Source of the DNA: Endomicrobiia bacterium
Lineage (GTDB): Bacteria; Elusimicrobiota; Endomicrobiia; Endomicrobiales; Endomicrobiaceae
NCBI GenBank assembly: GCA_025998295.1
Contig: BNVT01000025.1
Location: forward strand, 1-13,395
Reading direction: 5' to 3'
Length of the DNA stretch: 13,395 nt
Below the pieces are notes generated by a model. The model worked only from the letters and a program-made list of their open reading frames with translations. It ran no database searches and was not told the DNA's origin. A program made the position numbers and the translations under genes. Of this stretch, positions 1 to 7,097 are shown piece by piece; the first letter of the stretch is position 1; every line of letters starts with the position of its first letter.

Positions 1-120
1 CTTTACTATCTTTTCTATACTCAATTTTCTCTTTGCTCACCTACTTGCCCTATCTTTTCTTTTCTCTTCTTCTCTCTTCTTTTCTTCTCTCCTTGCTATC
101 CTTGACTCTTTTATCAAATG
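1..120. other. polypyrimidine tract on the + strand, no confident gene
   Basis: This stretch is overwhelmingly C and T on the + strand, so the - strand is purine-rich. Read on the - strand, a 37-codon frame (positions 150 down to 37) begins with ATG and becomes a run rich in Lys, Glu and Arg. The + strand is also open in one frame across the same stretch, as expected for low-complexity sequence. It lies just inside a possible insertion-sequence end at 213-232, so it may be part of a degraded mobile element that continues beyond the window. I recognise no protein family here. Confidence 0.4.
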
Positions 121-212
121 CTTTCTTACTCCCATTAATACTAAATCCATTACATATGACCTAACTGCTTTCTTTTTTGTTTCATAGTACTTCTATTGTA
201 CTTTTATGTGTT

Positions 213-232
213 GGTTATGTAGGAGGTCTAAT
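213..232 (-). repeat. possible insertion-sequence end, related to 13251-13269
   Basis: The sequence GGTTATGTAGGAGGTCTAAT matches the reverse complement of 13251-13269 at 17 of 19 aligned bases with one single-base gap. The last ten bases (GAGGTCTAAT) are identical. Related sequences in opposite orientation at the two edges of the window are what terminal inverted repeats of one insertion-sequence family would look like. If so, the element here extends to the left, off the window. No intact transposase is visible, and I cannot name the family. Confidence 0.35.
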
Positions 233-308
233 ATAGAATTTCATACATGTAAAACACATGGAAAAAGTTTCTTGAGGCAACTGATTTTAAACTTGAGCAA
301 ATTCTATA
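232..308. repeat. 10-bp inverted repeat
   Basis: TATAGAATTT at 232-241 is the exact reverse complement of AAATTCTATA at 299-308, with 57 nt between. The arms are AT-rich, so chance is a real possibility. They begin where the possible insertion-sequence end stops and lie upstream of the argF promoter. The rest of 309-390 shows nothing I can assign. Confidence 0.25.
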
Positions 309-390
309 GACTGTTATTTAGTTCTACCATAGGTAGTCAAAAATCAAAAAAAGATTTCATGCGTTTGTCACGATGAGATTTTACATCCAG

Positions 391-419
391 TTGACTTGAG
401 CATTTATTTGTTATAGAAT
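391..419 (+). promoter_or_regulatory. sigma-70-type promoter for argF
   Basis: TTGACT (391-396) and TAGAAT (414-419) are separated by 17 nt. Each hexamer matches five of six consensus bases. Transcription would start near 426, giving a leader of about 43 nt before the argF ATG. No arginine operator was recognised. Confidence 0.6.
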
Positions 420-468
420 CAGCATACAAATTATTTAAATAACTTTGAACGAACGTGGGTAAAAAATC

Positions 469-1395
469 ATGACAAAAAAAGATTTATTATCAATTTACGA
501 TTTATCGGTAACAGAAGTAAAAACAATCTTAAATAAAGCGTTTGAACTTAAAACTAGGAAAAGAAGACTTGATGTTTTTAAGGGCAAAACTTTAGGTCTT
601 TTGTTGGAAAAACCTTCGACAAGGACAATGGTTTCTTTTGCTACTGCCATGGTTCAACTTGGGGGAACGCCGCTTCTTCTTGATGTAGAGAAAATGCAGC
701 GCTCAAGAGGTGAATCCATACATGATACATCGTTGGTCTTATCACATTACTTAGATGGTCTTATGATAAGAGCGTTTAAACGTGTCGATGTAGAGGAGTT
801 TGCAAAATATTCTACAATTCCTGTTATAAATGGTCTTACAGACCATGAGCATCCATGTCAGATTCTAGCTGATGTTATGACTATTATGGAACTCCATAAG
901 GTGAAAAATATTGAAGCTTTAAAAAAAATTAAAATTGTTTATATTGGAGATAATAATAATATCTCAAACTCACTTCTTGCTATATCTGCCGTTTTGGGGC
1001 TTGATTTAACGATAATATCTCCAAAAGAATATTCCACTAAAAAAGAAGTGTTAGATAAAGCTTTAGAATACACATCTTCAACAGGTGCTGAGATTAAAAT
1101 CACAAGCGATATTAATGCAGCAAAGAATGCCGATGTAATTTATACTGATGTGTGGACATCTATGGGTTTTGAAGCCGAAGAAAAGAAAAGAAAAAAACTT
1201 TTTGCTCCTTATCAGGTAAATAGCGAGTTACTCAAAAAAGCTTCTTCAAAATGCATAGTTCTTCATTGTCTTCCTGCAATAAGAGGGGAAGAAATAACAG
1301 CAGATGTTATGGATAAATACGAGGTTTCAATATTTACAGAAGCAGGAAACAGACTTCATGCCCAAAAAGCTATATTATTACATTTTCTCAAGTAA
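469..1395 (+). CDS. argF: ornithine carbamoyltransferase
   Basis: Transfers the carbamoyl group of carbamoyl phosphate to ornithine to give citrulline, a cytoplasmic step of arginine synthesis (or, run in reverse, arginine catabolism). The 308 residues are a normal length. The carbamoyl-phosphate loop is at 50-53 (Ser-Thr-Arg-Thr), with R101 and the HPCQ motif at 128-131 in the usual order. The ornithine-side SMG loop follows DVWT at 231-233, and HCLPA is at 266-270. Two common positions differ: Leu rather than Phe at 46, and Met at 54 where Arg usually follows STRT. Ile at 271 replaces the usual His after HCLPA. These look tolerable, but related transcarbamylases with other substrates exist. 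The gene stands alone behind its own promoter. The Shine-Dalgarno sequence is weak, but no other start fits the family N-terminus. Confidence 0.93.
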   Translation: MTKKDLLSIYDLSVTEVKTILNKAFELKTRKRRLDVFKGKTLGLLLEKPSTRTMVSFATAMVQLGGTPLLLDVEKMQRSRGESIHDTSLVLSHYLDGLMIRAFKRVDVEEFAKYSTIPVINGLTDHEHPCQILADVMTIMELHKVKNIEALKKIKIVYIGDNNNISNSLLAISAVLGLDLTIISPKEYSTKKEVLDKALEYTSSTGAEIKITSDINAAKNADVIYTDVWTSMGFEAEEKKRKKLFAPYQVNSELLKKASSKCIVLHCLPAIRGEEITADVMDKYEVSIFTEAGNRLHAQKAILLHFLK

Positions 1396-1432
1396 AAAAA
1401 TACCATTGCTTTATTATTGCCACTAAGGGTAT

Positions 1433-1448
1433 TGCTGTCGAGACAGCA
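1433..1448. terminator. short hairpin after argF, possible weak terminator
   Basis: TGCTGTC and GACAGCA form a 7-bp inverted repeat around GA, which in practice is a 6-bp stem with a four-base loop. It lies 38 nt past the argF stop. A short T run appears only about 12 nt further on (after GGGAGAATATC), so it is not a textbook intrinsic terminator. Confidence 0.35.
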
Positions 1449-1484
1449 GGGAGAATATCTTTTCAAATTATTCCAATTCTAAGT

Positions 1485-1496
1485 GGGGGGGGGGGG
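1485..1496 (+). repeat. run of 12 G
   Basis: An uninterrupted run of 12 G lies in an otherwise AT-rich intergenic region, about 220 bp before the rpsF promoter. G or C runs this long are rare by chance at this base composition and are prone to slippage. No intact gene spans it. A possible 7-bp stem (TTGCAGG at 1515-1521 with CCTGCAA at 1546-1552) lies just downstream. Confidence 0.85.
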
Positions 1497-1554
1497 TTGA
1501 TTAAAATACTGACCTTGCAGGACATTCACATTTAGTAAAAACTTACCTGCAAAA

Positions 1555-1683
1555 ATGGATTTCTCTGGTTTTGGTGTTAAGATCACAAAATCTTTATCTA
1601 TCAAAAAAATCGTAAAAATTTATCTAAGTACAAAAAATCAGGAATTATCACGGGAAAACATTGGAGAATTTTTAATGCCGTAA
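1555..1683 (+). other. short open frame, possible gene remnant
   Basis: A 42-codon frame starts with ATG and ends in TAA. The same frame is open back to a TGA at 1510-1512. The N-terminal part reads MDFSGFGVKITK and the rest is rich in Lys, Ile and Ser. There is no Shine-Dalgarno sequence at a proper distance and I recognise no family. It may be chance, or a leftover of a gene once present between argF and rpsF. Nothing else is visible in 1397-1710 apart from the hairpin and G run. Confidence 0.2.
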
Positions 1684-1715
1684 CCAAAACCATAACAATG
1701 CCATTTTGTAACAGG

Positions 1716-1743
1716 TTGAAAAATATTATTTATTTTGTATAAT
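1716..1743 (+). promoter_or_regulatory. strong promoter for the rpsF-ssb-rpsR-rplI-dnaB operon
   Basis: TTGAAA (1716-1721) and a perfect TATAAT (1738-1743) are separated by 16 nt. Transcription would begin near 1750 and leave a leader of about 80 nt, including the repeat TACGTA-TT-TACGTA around 1762-1775. It is the only convincing promoter before the ribosomal-protein operon. Confidence 0.7.
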
Positions 1744-1816
1744 AATCGACAGAATTTGCTCTACGTATTTACGTAAGGCTAAACCCAAAAGAGTAAAATC
1801 TTTAGTGGAATTCCAA

Positions 1817-1826
1817 AAAGGAGGTG
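1817..1826 (+). promoter_or_regulatory. near-perfect Shine-Dalgarno of rpsF
   Basis: AAAGGAGGTG matches the anti-Shine-Dalgarno end of 16S rRNA over its whole length, six bases before the rpsF ATG. This fixes the rpsF start and shows that the lineage uses canonical Shine-Dalgarno initiation for highly expressed genes. Confidence 0.85.
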
Positions 1827-1832
1827 TAAGAT

Positions 1833-2234
1833 ATGAACTATGAAAGCACGTTTATCGCTTCCCCTGAGCTACCAGCAGACAAGGTCGAAGAACTCACAAC
1901 AAAAGTGGTAAAGACAATCGAAGCTTCGCAAGGAATTGTAAAGACAATTCAGCAGATGGGAAGAAAAAGACTCGCTTATCTCATTAATAAATTTAATGAG
2001 GGGAGTTATGTTTATATGGAACTTAGTGGTAACGGCGAGACGGTCAACGCTCTTGAGAACTTTTTCAAATTTAACAGTTCAGTTATAAGGTTTTTGACGA
2101 TTAAAATTGAAAATAAAAAAGCTGTTGTAAAGCCTGTGAAAGCAGAAGCCGTGGTGGCAAAGTCACAAGTGACGGAGGAGGTAAAGCAAAATGGATCAGC
2201 AACAGAACAGCCTCCGCTTGCCGGAGCAGAATAG
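1833..2234 (+). CDS. rpsF: 30S ribosomal protein bS6
   Basis: Ribosomal protein S6 binds the central domain of 16S rRNA as a partner of S18, which is encoded two genes downstream. The S6 core covers roughly residues 1-94: YESTFIASPEL at the N-terminus, the conserved GRKRLAYLINKFNEGSYVY block at 43-61, and the VIRFLTIKIE strand near 84-93. The total of 133 residues is longer than a minimal S6 because of a tail rich in Ala, Val, Lys and Glu from about 95 to the end. The last 44 nt overlap the start of ssb, so part of that tail is constrained by the ssb Shine-Dalgarno and N-terminal codons. The operon order rpsF-ssb-rpsR-rplI is widespread in bacteria. Confidence 0.96.
   Translation: MNYESTFIASPELPADKVEELTTKVVKTIEASQGIVKTIQQMGRKRLAYLINKFNEGSYVYMELSGNGETVNALENFFKFNSSVIRFLTIKIENKKAVVKPVKAEAVVAKSQVTEEVKQNGSATEQPPLAGAE
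2174..2182 (+). promoter_or_regulatory. Shine-Dalgarno of ssb inside rpsF
   Basis: GGAGGAGGT lies within the rpsF reading frame, eight bases before the ATG at 2191. It decides the ssb start and confirms the 44-nt overlap, which favours translational coupling. Confidence 0.8.
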
Positions 2235-2658
2235 TGTTGTTATGGTTGGCAGACTTACAAGAGACCCTGAACTTAGACGCGCAGGTACTGGAAAAGCAGT
2301 TTGTTCGTTTGATATAGCTATAAGCAGGAGAATGAAAGATTCCGTTACGGGTGAATGGAAAGATGCCGATCCGACGTTTGTTCCGATCATTGTTTGGGAC
2401 GTACAGGCGGAAAGATGCGGCGAGCGTTTGAAAAAGGGGCTTCCTGTTCATGTAGAAGGAAGACTTCAAACAAATAAATGGGAAGGGGCTGACGGCACAA
2501 GGAGAAGTCGCTTAGAAGTTGTGGCTTCTAGAGTACAGTTTCTTTCAGTAACAAAACAGTCAAATGTTGCGACAGGCGCGGTACCACCTATCGACAGTGT
2601 AAGTGAATCGTGTGAACATGTTGATAATTCTTGCGATGATGAGGATATACCGTTTTAA
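2191..2658 (+). CDS. ssb: single-stranded DNA-binding protein
   Basis: Coats single-stranded DNA during replication, repair and recombination, and recruits partner enzymes through its C-terminal tip. The 155 residues fit the family. The OB fold runs from about 14 to 120, opening with [16 protein letters not shown] and including the FVPIIVWD strand (63-70) and [11 protein letters not shown] (88-97). A Ser/Val-rich linker follows, then the acidic tip DDEDIPF, the classic protein-interaction motif. The start is set by the strong Shine-Dalgarno within rpsF. Its place between rpsF and rpsR, with dnaB further down, is the usual bacterial arrangement. Confidence 0.96.
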   Translation: MDQQQNSLRLPEQNSVVMVGRLTRDPELRRAGTGKAVCSFDIAISRRMKDSVTGEWKDADPTFVPIIVWDVQAERCGERLKKGLPVHVEGRLQTNKWEGADGTRRSRLEVVASRVQFLSVTKQSNVATGAVPPIDSVSESCEHVDNSCDDEDIPF

Positions 2659-2675
2659 ACGGTTGGGGGAAAAAT

Positions 2676-2987
2676 ATGGCATATACAAAAAAATCGTCAG
2701 GACAGGCGAGATCTCGAAATTCGTCTGAAGGTCAAGGTCGTCCCGGAGGTCGTCCCGGAGGAAGATTTAGAAGGGGTGGGCCAATAAGAAGAAAAGTTTG
2801 CCGTTTCTGTGCTGACAAATTTGAAGTAGATTATAAAAATATAGGTTCACTTCGTACGTTTGTAACCGAAAACGGAAAAATACTTTCAGGTCGCGCGACC
2901 GGTACATGCGCAAAGCATCAAAGAGTGCTTGATACGGCGATTAAAAGAGCAAGAATGCTTGCGATGTTGCCTTTTGCGGTAAAGTAA
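2676..2987 (+). CDS. rpsR: 30S ribosomal protein bS18
   Basis: Small-subunit ribosomal protein that sits next to S6 on the 30S platform. The S18 core covers about residues 36-103, with KVCRFC at 40-45, the DYKN block at 52-55, TGTCAKHQR at 76-83 and the basic helix [11 protein letters not shown] at the end. C42, C45, C78 and H81 form a metal-type quartet, as in cysteine-containing versions of S18. At 103 residues it exceeds the usual 70-90 because of a basic Gly/Arg/Ser-rich N-terminal extension. That extension contains a tandem 12-nt repeat (2736-2759) encoding Gly-Arg-Pro-Gly twice. The gene starts 17 nt after ssb behind a G-rich but weak Shine-Dalgarno. Confidence 0.96.
   Translation: MAYTKKSSGQARSRNSSEGQGRPGGRPGGRFRRGGPIRRKVCRFCADKFEVDYKNIGSLRTFVTENGKILSGRATGTCAKHQRVLDTAIKRARMLAMLPFAVK
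2736..2759 (+). repeat. tandem 12-nt repeat in rpsR
   Basis: GGTCGTCCCGGA occurs twice head to tail and encodes Gly-Arg-Pro-Gly twice in the disordered N-terminal extension of S18. Being a multiple of three, a change in copy number would leave the frame intact. Confidence 0.8.
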
Positions 2988-3035
2988 TTGATGTTTTTGT
3001 AGGTTCATAAAATATTTCAGATAGGAGAGAGGGGA

Positions 3036-3488
3036 ATGAAAGTTATATTAAGATCCGATATTACTAATATTGGATGCCAGGGCGAGATTAAAGAAGTTGC
3101 GCCCGGATTTGCGAGAAATTATCTTGTTCCACAAAATCTAGTAATGGAAGCTACCTCTAAGAACCGTAAAATTTGGGAAAGAGAAAGAGTAAAACTTAAA
3201 CAACAGAGAGAAGAAGCGATCGGTGTTGTTAGAGAAATTGCTTCTAAGATGGAAGTTATTGAATTTACGGCAAGAGTTAAAATTGGTAAAAATGGTAAAC
3301 TTTTCGGTTCAATAACACCTGCAAACATTTCAAAAATCCTTGAGGAGAAAGGTTTTGAAGTGAATAAACGTGATATTCTTCTCTCCGAAAACATTAGAGA
3401 TATCGGCAACTATGAAATAAACGTGAGACTTCATCCTGAAGTTGTGGCAAAGATAAAGCTTGACGTTATAAGTGAAACAGTGTTGTAG
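3036..3488 (+). CDS. rplI: 50S ribosomal protein bL9
   Basis: L9 binds 23S rRNA near the L1 stalk and helps to maintain reading frame. The 150 residues match the family length. The N-terminal RNA-binding domain (about 1-45) begins MKVILRSDI and contains the family signature region at 13-40, including PGFARNYLVP. A Lys/Glu/Arg-rich connecting helix spans about 42-75, and the C-terminal domain with KIGKNGKLFGSIT covers about 82-150. The glycine usual after the YLxP segment is Asn here, a minor change. A good AGGAGAG Shine-Dalgarno (3023-3029) precedes the ATG by six bases. dnaB follows after 100 nt, a gap in which I see no promoter. Confidence 0.96.
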   Translation: MKVILRSDITNIGCQGEIKEVAPGFARNYLVPQNLVMEATSKNRKIWERERVKLKQQREEAIGVVREIASKMEVIEFTARVKIGKNGKLFGSITPANISKILEEKGFEVNKRDILLSENIRDIGNYEINVRLHPEVVAKIKLDVISETVL

Positions 3489-3588
3489 TTCATAAAAAGA
3501 TCTGAAGAATCCAGGTTTAAGTTCTTGTTTGCCAGATATGTGGAGTAATGAAACTACTTTAATGAAGAAGCGTCTATAGGAATAATCT

Positions 3589-4959
3589 ATGACAAATACA
3601 ATAGAAAGAGTTCCACCACAGGCTATAGACGTTGAAATGGCTATCTTAGGGGCAATGCTTATAGAAAAAGATGCCATTTTAAAAATTGTGGATACGATAA
3701 GTGAGATGGATTTTTATAAAGAGGTGCACAAACAAATCTTTTTAGCAATATATGACTTATATATTGAAAATCAGCCGGTTGATTTGTACACAGTCTCCGA
3801 CGCTCTTAAAAAGAATGGTATGCTTGCCGAGGTTGGAGGCGCATCTTATCTTACAAGTTTAATTAATTCTGTACAGACTGCGGCAAATGTCGAACATTAC
3901 TCCTCGATTATACGCGATAAATCAATTTCAAGACAGCTTATTAATACAGGTTCTACAATAGTAAGCGATGCGTTTAACGAACAAAATTCTCCTGAGGAAA
4001 TATTAGATAAATCACAAGCAGCTTTATTTAATATTTCACAGCAAAAGGACAAAAAAGGTTTTACAAGTGTTTACAAACTTGTAAATCCTATGTTGCAAAA
4101 ACTTGAAAGACTACATTCCAACCATAAAGATATTTCAGGTCTTTCTACAGGGTTTACCGATTTTGACGCCAAAACTGCTGGACTTCATCCGTCTGAACTT
4201 ATAATTTTGGCAGCGCGTCCATCGATGGGTAAAACGGCACTTGCCTTAAATATTACGGAACACGTAGCTATTAAAGAAAAAAAACCTGTCGCTATTTTTT
4301 CTCTTGAAATGACACAAGAGACATTGATGTCAAGGTTTTTAGCTTCTTTGGCAAGAGTTAATGCTACTAGATTAAGAAGCGGACGGTACAGCTCTGCCGA
4401 TTGGCCGAGGCTTACTACGGCAGCCAGCAAAATTGCAGAAGCGCCTATTTTTATTGATGACGATTCCAATATAAGCGTTATAGAACTAAGAACAAGAGCA
4501 AGAAAACTTGCAACAGAGCTTAAAGCAAAAGGCAAACCTCTTGCTTTGGTGGTGGTAGATTATATTCAGTTTATACGCGGTTCAGGAAGAAAATTTGAAT
4601 CCCGCCAGCAAGAAGTGTCGGATATTTCAAGGTCTCTGAAAGCCTTGGCTAAAGATTTAGATGTTCCGGTTGTTGTTTTGTCGCAGCTTTCAAGAAGAAC
4701 TGAAGACAGAGGCAGAAAAGACAATAAGCCGCAACTTTCTGATTTAAGAGATTCAGGAGCGATTGAACAAGATGCTGATCTTGTCGTTATGCTTTACAGA
4801 GAGGGATATTACAATAGAGAAGATGTCAAACTACAAAAGAAAGCGACTCTTATAATAGGAAAGCAGAGAAACGGTCCGACAGGCGATATAAATTTAATTT
4901 TCGAAGGTGAGTACACAAAATTCTCTGATGAATCCAAAATACAGGATGATTATCAATGA
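3589..4959 (+). CDS. dnaB: replicative DNA helicase DnaB
   Basis: Hexameric 5'-3' helicase that unwinds DNA at the replication fork and works with primase. The N-terminal DnaB domain begins at PPQAIDVEMAILGAML (9-24) and a linker covers about 145-180. The RecA-like motor domain follows: Walker A ARPSMGKTA (209-217, K215), catalytic Glu E240 in SLEM, Walker B VVVDYIQF (321-328, D324), the LSQLSRR segment, the DLRDSGAIEQDAD motif, and K425/R427 near the C-terminus, where the arginine finger is expected. The 456 residues are normal and no intein interrupts the motifs. The stop codon overlaps the alr start in ATGA, so alr is probably translated by coupling. The position after rplI is conserved in many bacteria. 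Confidence 0.97.
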   Translation: MTNTIERVPPQAIDVEMAILGAMLIEKDAILKIVDTISEMDFYKEVHKQIFLAIYDLYIENQPVDLYTVSDALKKNGMLAEVGGASYLTSLINSVQTAANVEHYSSIIRDKSISRQLINTGSTIVSDAFNEQNSPEEILDKSQAALFNISQQKDKKGFTSVYKLVNPMLQKLERLHSNHKDISGLSTGFTDFDAKTAGLHPSELIILAARPSMGKTALALNITEHVAIKEKKPVAIFSLEMTQETLMSRFLASLARVNATRLRSGRYSSADWPRLTTAASKIAEAPIFIDDDSNISVIELRTRARKLATELKAKGKPLALVVVDYIQFIRGSGRKFESRQQEVSDISRSLKALAKDLDVPVVVLSQLSRRTEDRGRKDNKPQLSDLRDSGAIEQDADLVVMLYREGYYNREDVKLQKKATLIIGKQRNGPTGDINLIFEGEYTKFSDESKIQDDYQ

Positions 4960-6125
4960 AACCCCCCCCCTCCATTGCGGCAGTAACCGTAGCAAATAGA
5001 GCATCGCAAGTTTTTTTTAGACAAACATGGGTCGAAATTGACAAAAGCGATTTTCGCTTCAATTTGCAAGAAATTAAAAAGCACATTGCTAAGGATACAA
5101 AAATCATGGCAGTTATTAAATCAAATGCTTATGGTCACGGTGGAATTGCGCTTGCAAAAGAAGCGCAGAAAGCGGGAGTTTCATGGATTGCTGTTTCTTC
5201 TCTTGAAGAGGGAATACAATTTAGAGAAGCCGGTATAAGAGCAAATATATTAATTTTGGGAAATGTTTATCCTTTTGAAAATTTTCAGGTCGCAGTAGCG
5301 CACTCTTTAACTCCTACCATTTTTACAATGTCAGATCTTACAGCTTTGGAAGATTTAGCTATAAAACTAGATAAAAAAATAAATTTTCATTTGCAAATAG
5401 ATACCGGTATGGGTCGAATTGGCGCTCAGCCTGAAACAGCGCATGCCATACTACAAAGAATTGCACATAATCCTAAAGTGAATATGATAGGAATGTACAC
5501 TCATTATTCGGTTGCAGATACCGATCCTGTTTTTACGCGTGAGCAGCTTAGTATTTTTACAAAAATTGTTAGATTTGCACGTACAGATTTAGGTCTAAGG
5601 TTTGTTGCTCATTCCGCAAATTCAGCAGCTTTGTTTAAAAACAAGTACACCCATCTTGATATGGTTCGTCCGGGGTTGAGTCTTTACGGGCTTAATCCTT
5701 TTAAACATGTCGAGAGGTTTCCAAAGTTAAAACCTGTGCTTTCATGGAAAACGAAAATAGTATTTCTAAGAAAAGTGCCAGCGGGTTTTTGTGTAAGTTA
5801 CGGAAGAACTTTTGTTACAAACAGAGCTTCTGTTATTGCCACGATTCCAGTAGGGTACGCCGACGGCTATAACAGACTATTGTCTAATAAAGGCGATGTT
5901 TTAGTCGGAGGAAAACGTTGCCCTATCGCGGGAAGAATTACAATGGATATGGCTATGATAGATGTGACCGGCGTAAAAGGCGTTTTTCTCGGAGATGAGG
6001 TAGTTTTGATAGGCACACAGGGTAAAGAACAGATAAAAGTTGACGAGCTTGCAAAAATACAGGATACAATATGTTACGAGGTAACTTGCGCAATATCTCC
6101 ACATGTCCCTAGAATAGTTGTTTGA
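4956..6125 (+). CDS. alr: alanine racemase with C9 tract at the start
   Basis: PLP-dependent interconversion of L- and D-alanine, supplying D-alanine for peptidoglycan. The PLP lysine is K55 in AVIKSNAYGHG, and the second catalytic residue Y282 lies in VSYGRTF. The barrel residues around DTGMGRIG and the C-terminal GRITMDMAMIDV block are present. The domain proper begins near residue 23 (FRQTWVEID). Residues 1-22 are an extension, and nine C follow directly after ATG AAA, giving Pro-Pro-Pro. The ATG at 4956 overlaps the dnaB stop and no other ATG, GTG or TTG is in frame before the conserved part, so it must be used. Any slip of one base in the C run would kill the frame. The 389 residues are slightly longer than usual. 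Confidence 0.94.
   Translation: MKPPPSIAAVTVANRASQVFFRQTWVEIDKSDFRFNLQEIKKHIAKDTKIMAVIKSNAYGHGGIALAKEAQKAGVSWIAVSSLEEGIQFREAGIRANILILGNVYPFENFQVAVAHSLTPTIFTMSDLTALEDLAIKLDKKINFHLQIDTGMGRIGAQPETAHAILQRIAHNPKVNMIGMYTHYSVADTDPVFTREQLSIFTKIVRFARTDLGLRFVAHSANSAALFKNKYTHLDMVRPGLSLYGLNPFKHVERFPKLKPVLSWKTKIVFLRKVPAGFCVSYGRTFVTNRASVIATIPVGYADGYNRLLSNKGDVLVGGKRCPIAGRITMDMAMIDVTGVKGVFLGDEVVLIGTQGKEQIKVDELAKIQDTICYEVTCAISPHVPRIVV
4962..4970 (+). repeat. C9 homopolymer in the alr start region
   Basis: Nine consecutive C encode Pro3-Pro5 of Alr, three bases after the ATG. At nine the frame is open into the racemase domain; at eight or ten it is not. Such tracts mediate phase variation in some bacteria, but they are also frequent sites of sequencing error. 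Confidence 0.8.
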
Positions 6126-6151
6126 TTAAATATGTTTAAAAAAATACAAAA

Positions 6152-6964
6152 ATGTTTACACAAGCAAGGCTTTTTACAAAGGAAGTCGGGAAAATGATGC
6201 CTAAAGCAGTTGTCTCGTCATTAGAGGGTTTAGGACAAGTCGCTATGATGACGGCAGAAGTAGTTGTGTGTATATTTAGAGGAGAAGTATCTTTTAAAAA
6301 TACTGTCGCACAAATGGTTGAGGTTGGATTGCGGTCTACTCCTATAGCATCGCTCTCATCTTTTCCTATAGGAGTGGTTTTAGCGCTTCAAGTAGGTTCA
6401 GTGACTGCAAATTTTTTTAATGAGCCTCTTTACGTTGGTGCAACAACAGGTTTTACTCTAGTTACGGAATTGGTACCGGTTCTTACCGCTATGGTTGTAA
6501 CAGGAAGAGTCGGTGCAGCTATTACGGCAGAAATTGGATCGATGAAAGTTACCGAACAACTTGACGCTTTATATACGCTTGGGACAAGTCCCGTAAGATA
6601 TCTTGCTGTTTCAAGATTTTTAGCGTGTTTCTTTATGCTTCCTATGCTTACGGTTATTGCAAATATAATTGGAGTGTGTGGTGGAATGAGCCTTGCTGCA
6701 AGTATGTGGAAAGTTTCTCCAGCTACGTACTGGTCAGAAATTTTAGGGTATATAACAATAGGAACTTTCCTTCAAGGATTTATAAAATCCTTCGTCTTTG
6801 CGTTGATTATAGCAATAGTTGCATGTTACAAAGGGTTTAATACAAAAGACGGAGCGGAAGGTGTTGGGAAAGCCACGACAAGCTCTGTCATGTCTTCCAT
6901 GGTGCTTATTTTGATTTCAAATTATTTTTTAACTTCGTTATTGGTTGCATTAAAAATAAAATAG
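6152..6964 (+). CDS. mlaE: MlaE-type lipid ABC transporter permease
   Basis: Integral inner-membrane permease of the Mla/YrbE class, which moves phospholipids or other hydrophobic substrates between inner and outer membranes with an MlaF-type ATPase and an MCE protein. The family signature lies at about 106-140: ELVPVLTAMVVTGRVGAA, then AEIGSMKVTEQLDAL. Hydrophobic spans are seen near 65-83, 105-125, 152-180, 197-226 and 245-266, and the CYKG segment is at 225-228. The 270 residues are normal. No Shine-Dalgarno precedes the first ATG. ATG at 6194 or 6197 (Met15/Met16) has GGAAG at 6181-6185 in front and is a good alternative start. The gene follows alr by 26 nt. No mlaF or MCE gene is adjacent, so partners must lie elsewhere or be lost. 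The symbol refers to the family, not a proven orthologue. Confidence 0.88.
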   Translation: MFTQARLFTKEVGKMMPKAVVSSLEGLGQVAMMTAEVVVCIFRGEVSFKNTVAQMVEVGLRSTPIASLSSFPIGVVLALQVGSVTANFFNEPLYVGATTGFTLVTELVPVLTAMVVTGRVGAAITAEIGSMKVTEQLDALYTLGTSPVRYLAVSRFLACFFMLPMLTVIANIIGVCGGMSLAASMWKVSPATYWSEILGYITIGTFLQGFIKSFVFALIIAIVACYKGFNTKDGAEGVGKATTSSVMSSMVLILISNYFLTSLLVALKIK

Positions 6965-6978
6965 AGTGTTATACATAA

Positions 6979-6996
6979 GGGTTTTTAGAGAAACCC
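6979..6996. terminator. short hairpin after the permease gene
   Basis: GGGTTT and AAACCC form a 6-bp stem with a six-base loop, 14 nt past the stop. No T run follows on either strand, so any terminator activity would be weak. Confidence 0.3.
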
Positions 6997-7027
6997 AAAA
7001 TTAATATCCGGCAGATATGGAAAACTT

Positions 7028-7075
7028 GGATTTTAAAATTTAATTTAAAGCTTGAAATTATATAATTTTAAAACC
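7028..7075. terminator. AT-rich inverted repeat between convergent genes
   Basis: GG(A)TTTTAAAATT at 7028-7040 pairs with AATTTTAAAACC at 7064-7075: 12 bp with one bulged A and a 23-nt loop. It sits between the converging permease and dehydrogenase genes, where a two-way terminator is expected. The arms are mostly A/T, so the stem is weak. Confidence 0.35.
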
Positions 7076-7097
7076 GTAGGCTTGAAAAAGATGCCCA

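Noticed and set aside
1744..1832. Possible S6:S18-binding regulatory leader before rpsF
   Set aside because: The leader lacks the CCG-containing bulged hairpin that defines the known motif, so only the promoter and Shine-Dalgarno are called.
6132..6197. Small frame MFKKIQKCLHK... before the permease
   Set aside because: It has 21 codons, no Shine-Dalgarno and overlaps the permease start. It is more likely leader sequence or a trace of the permease's own start region.
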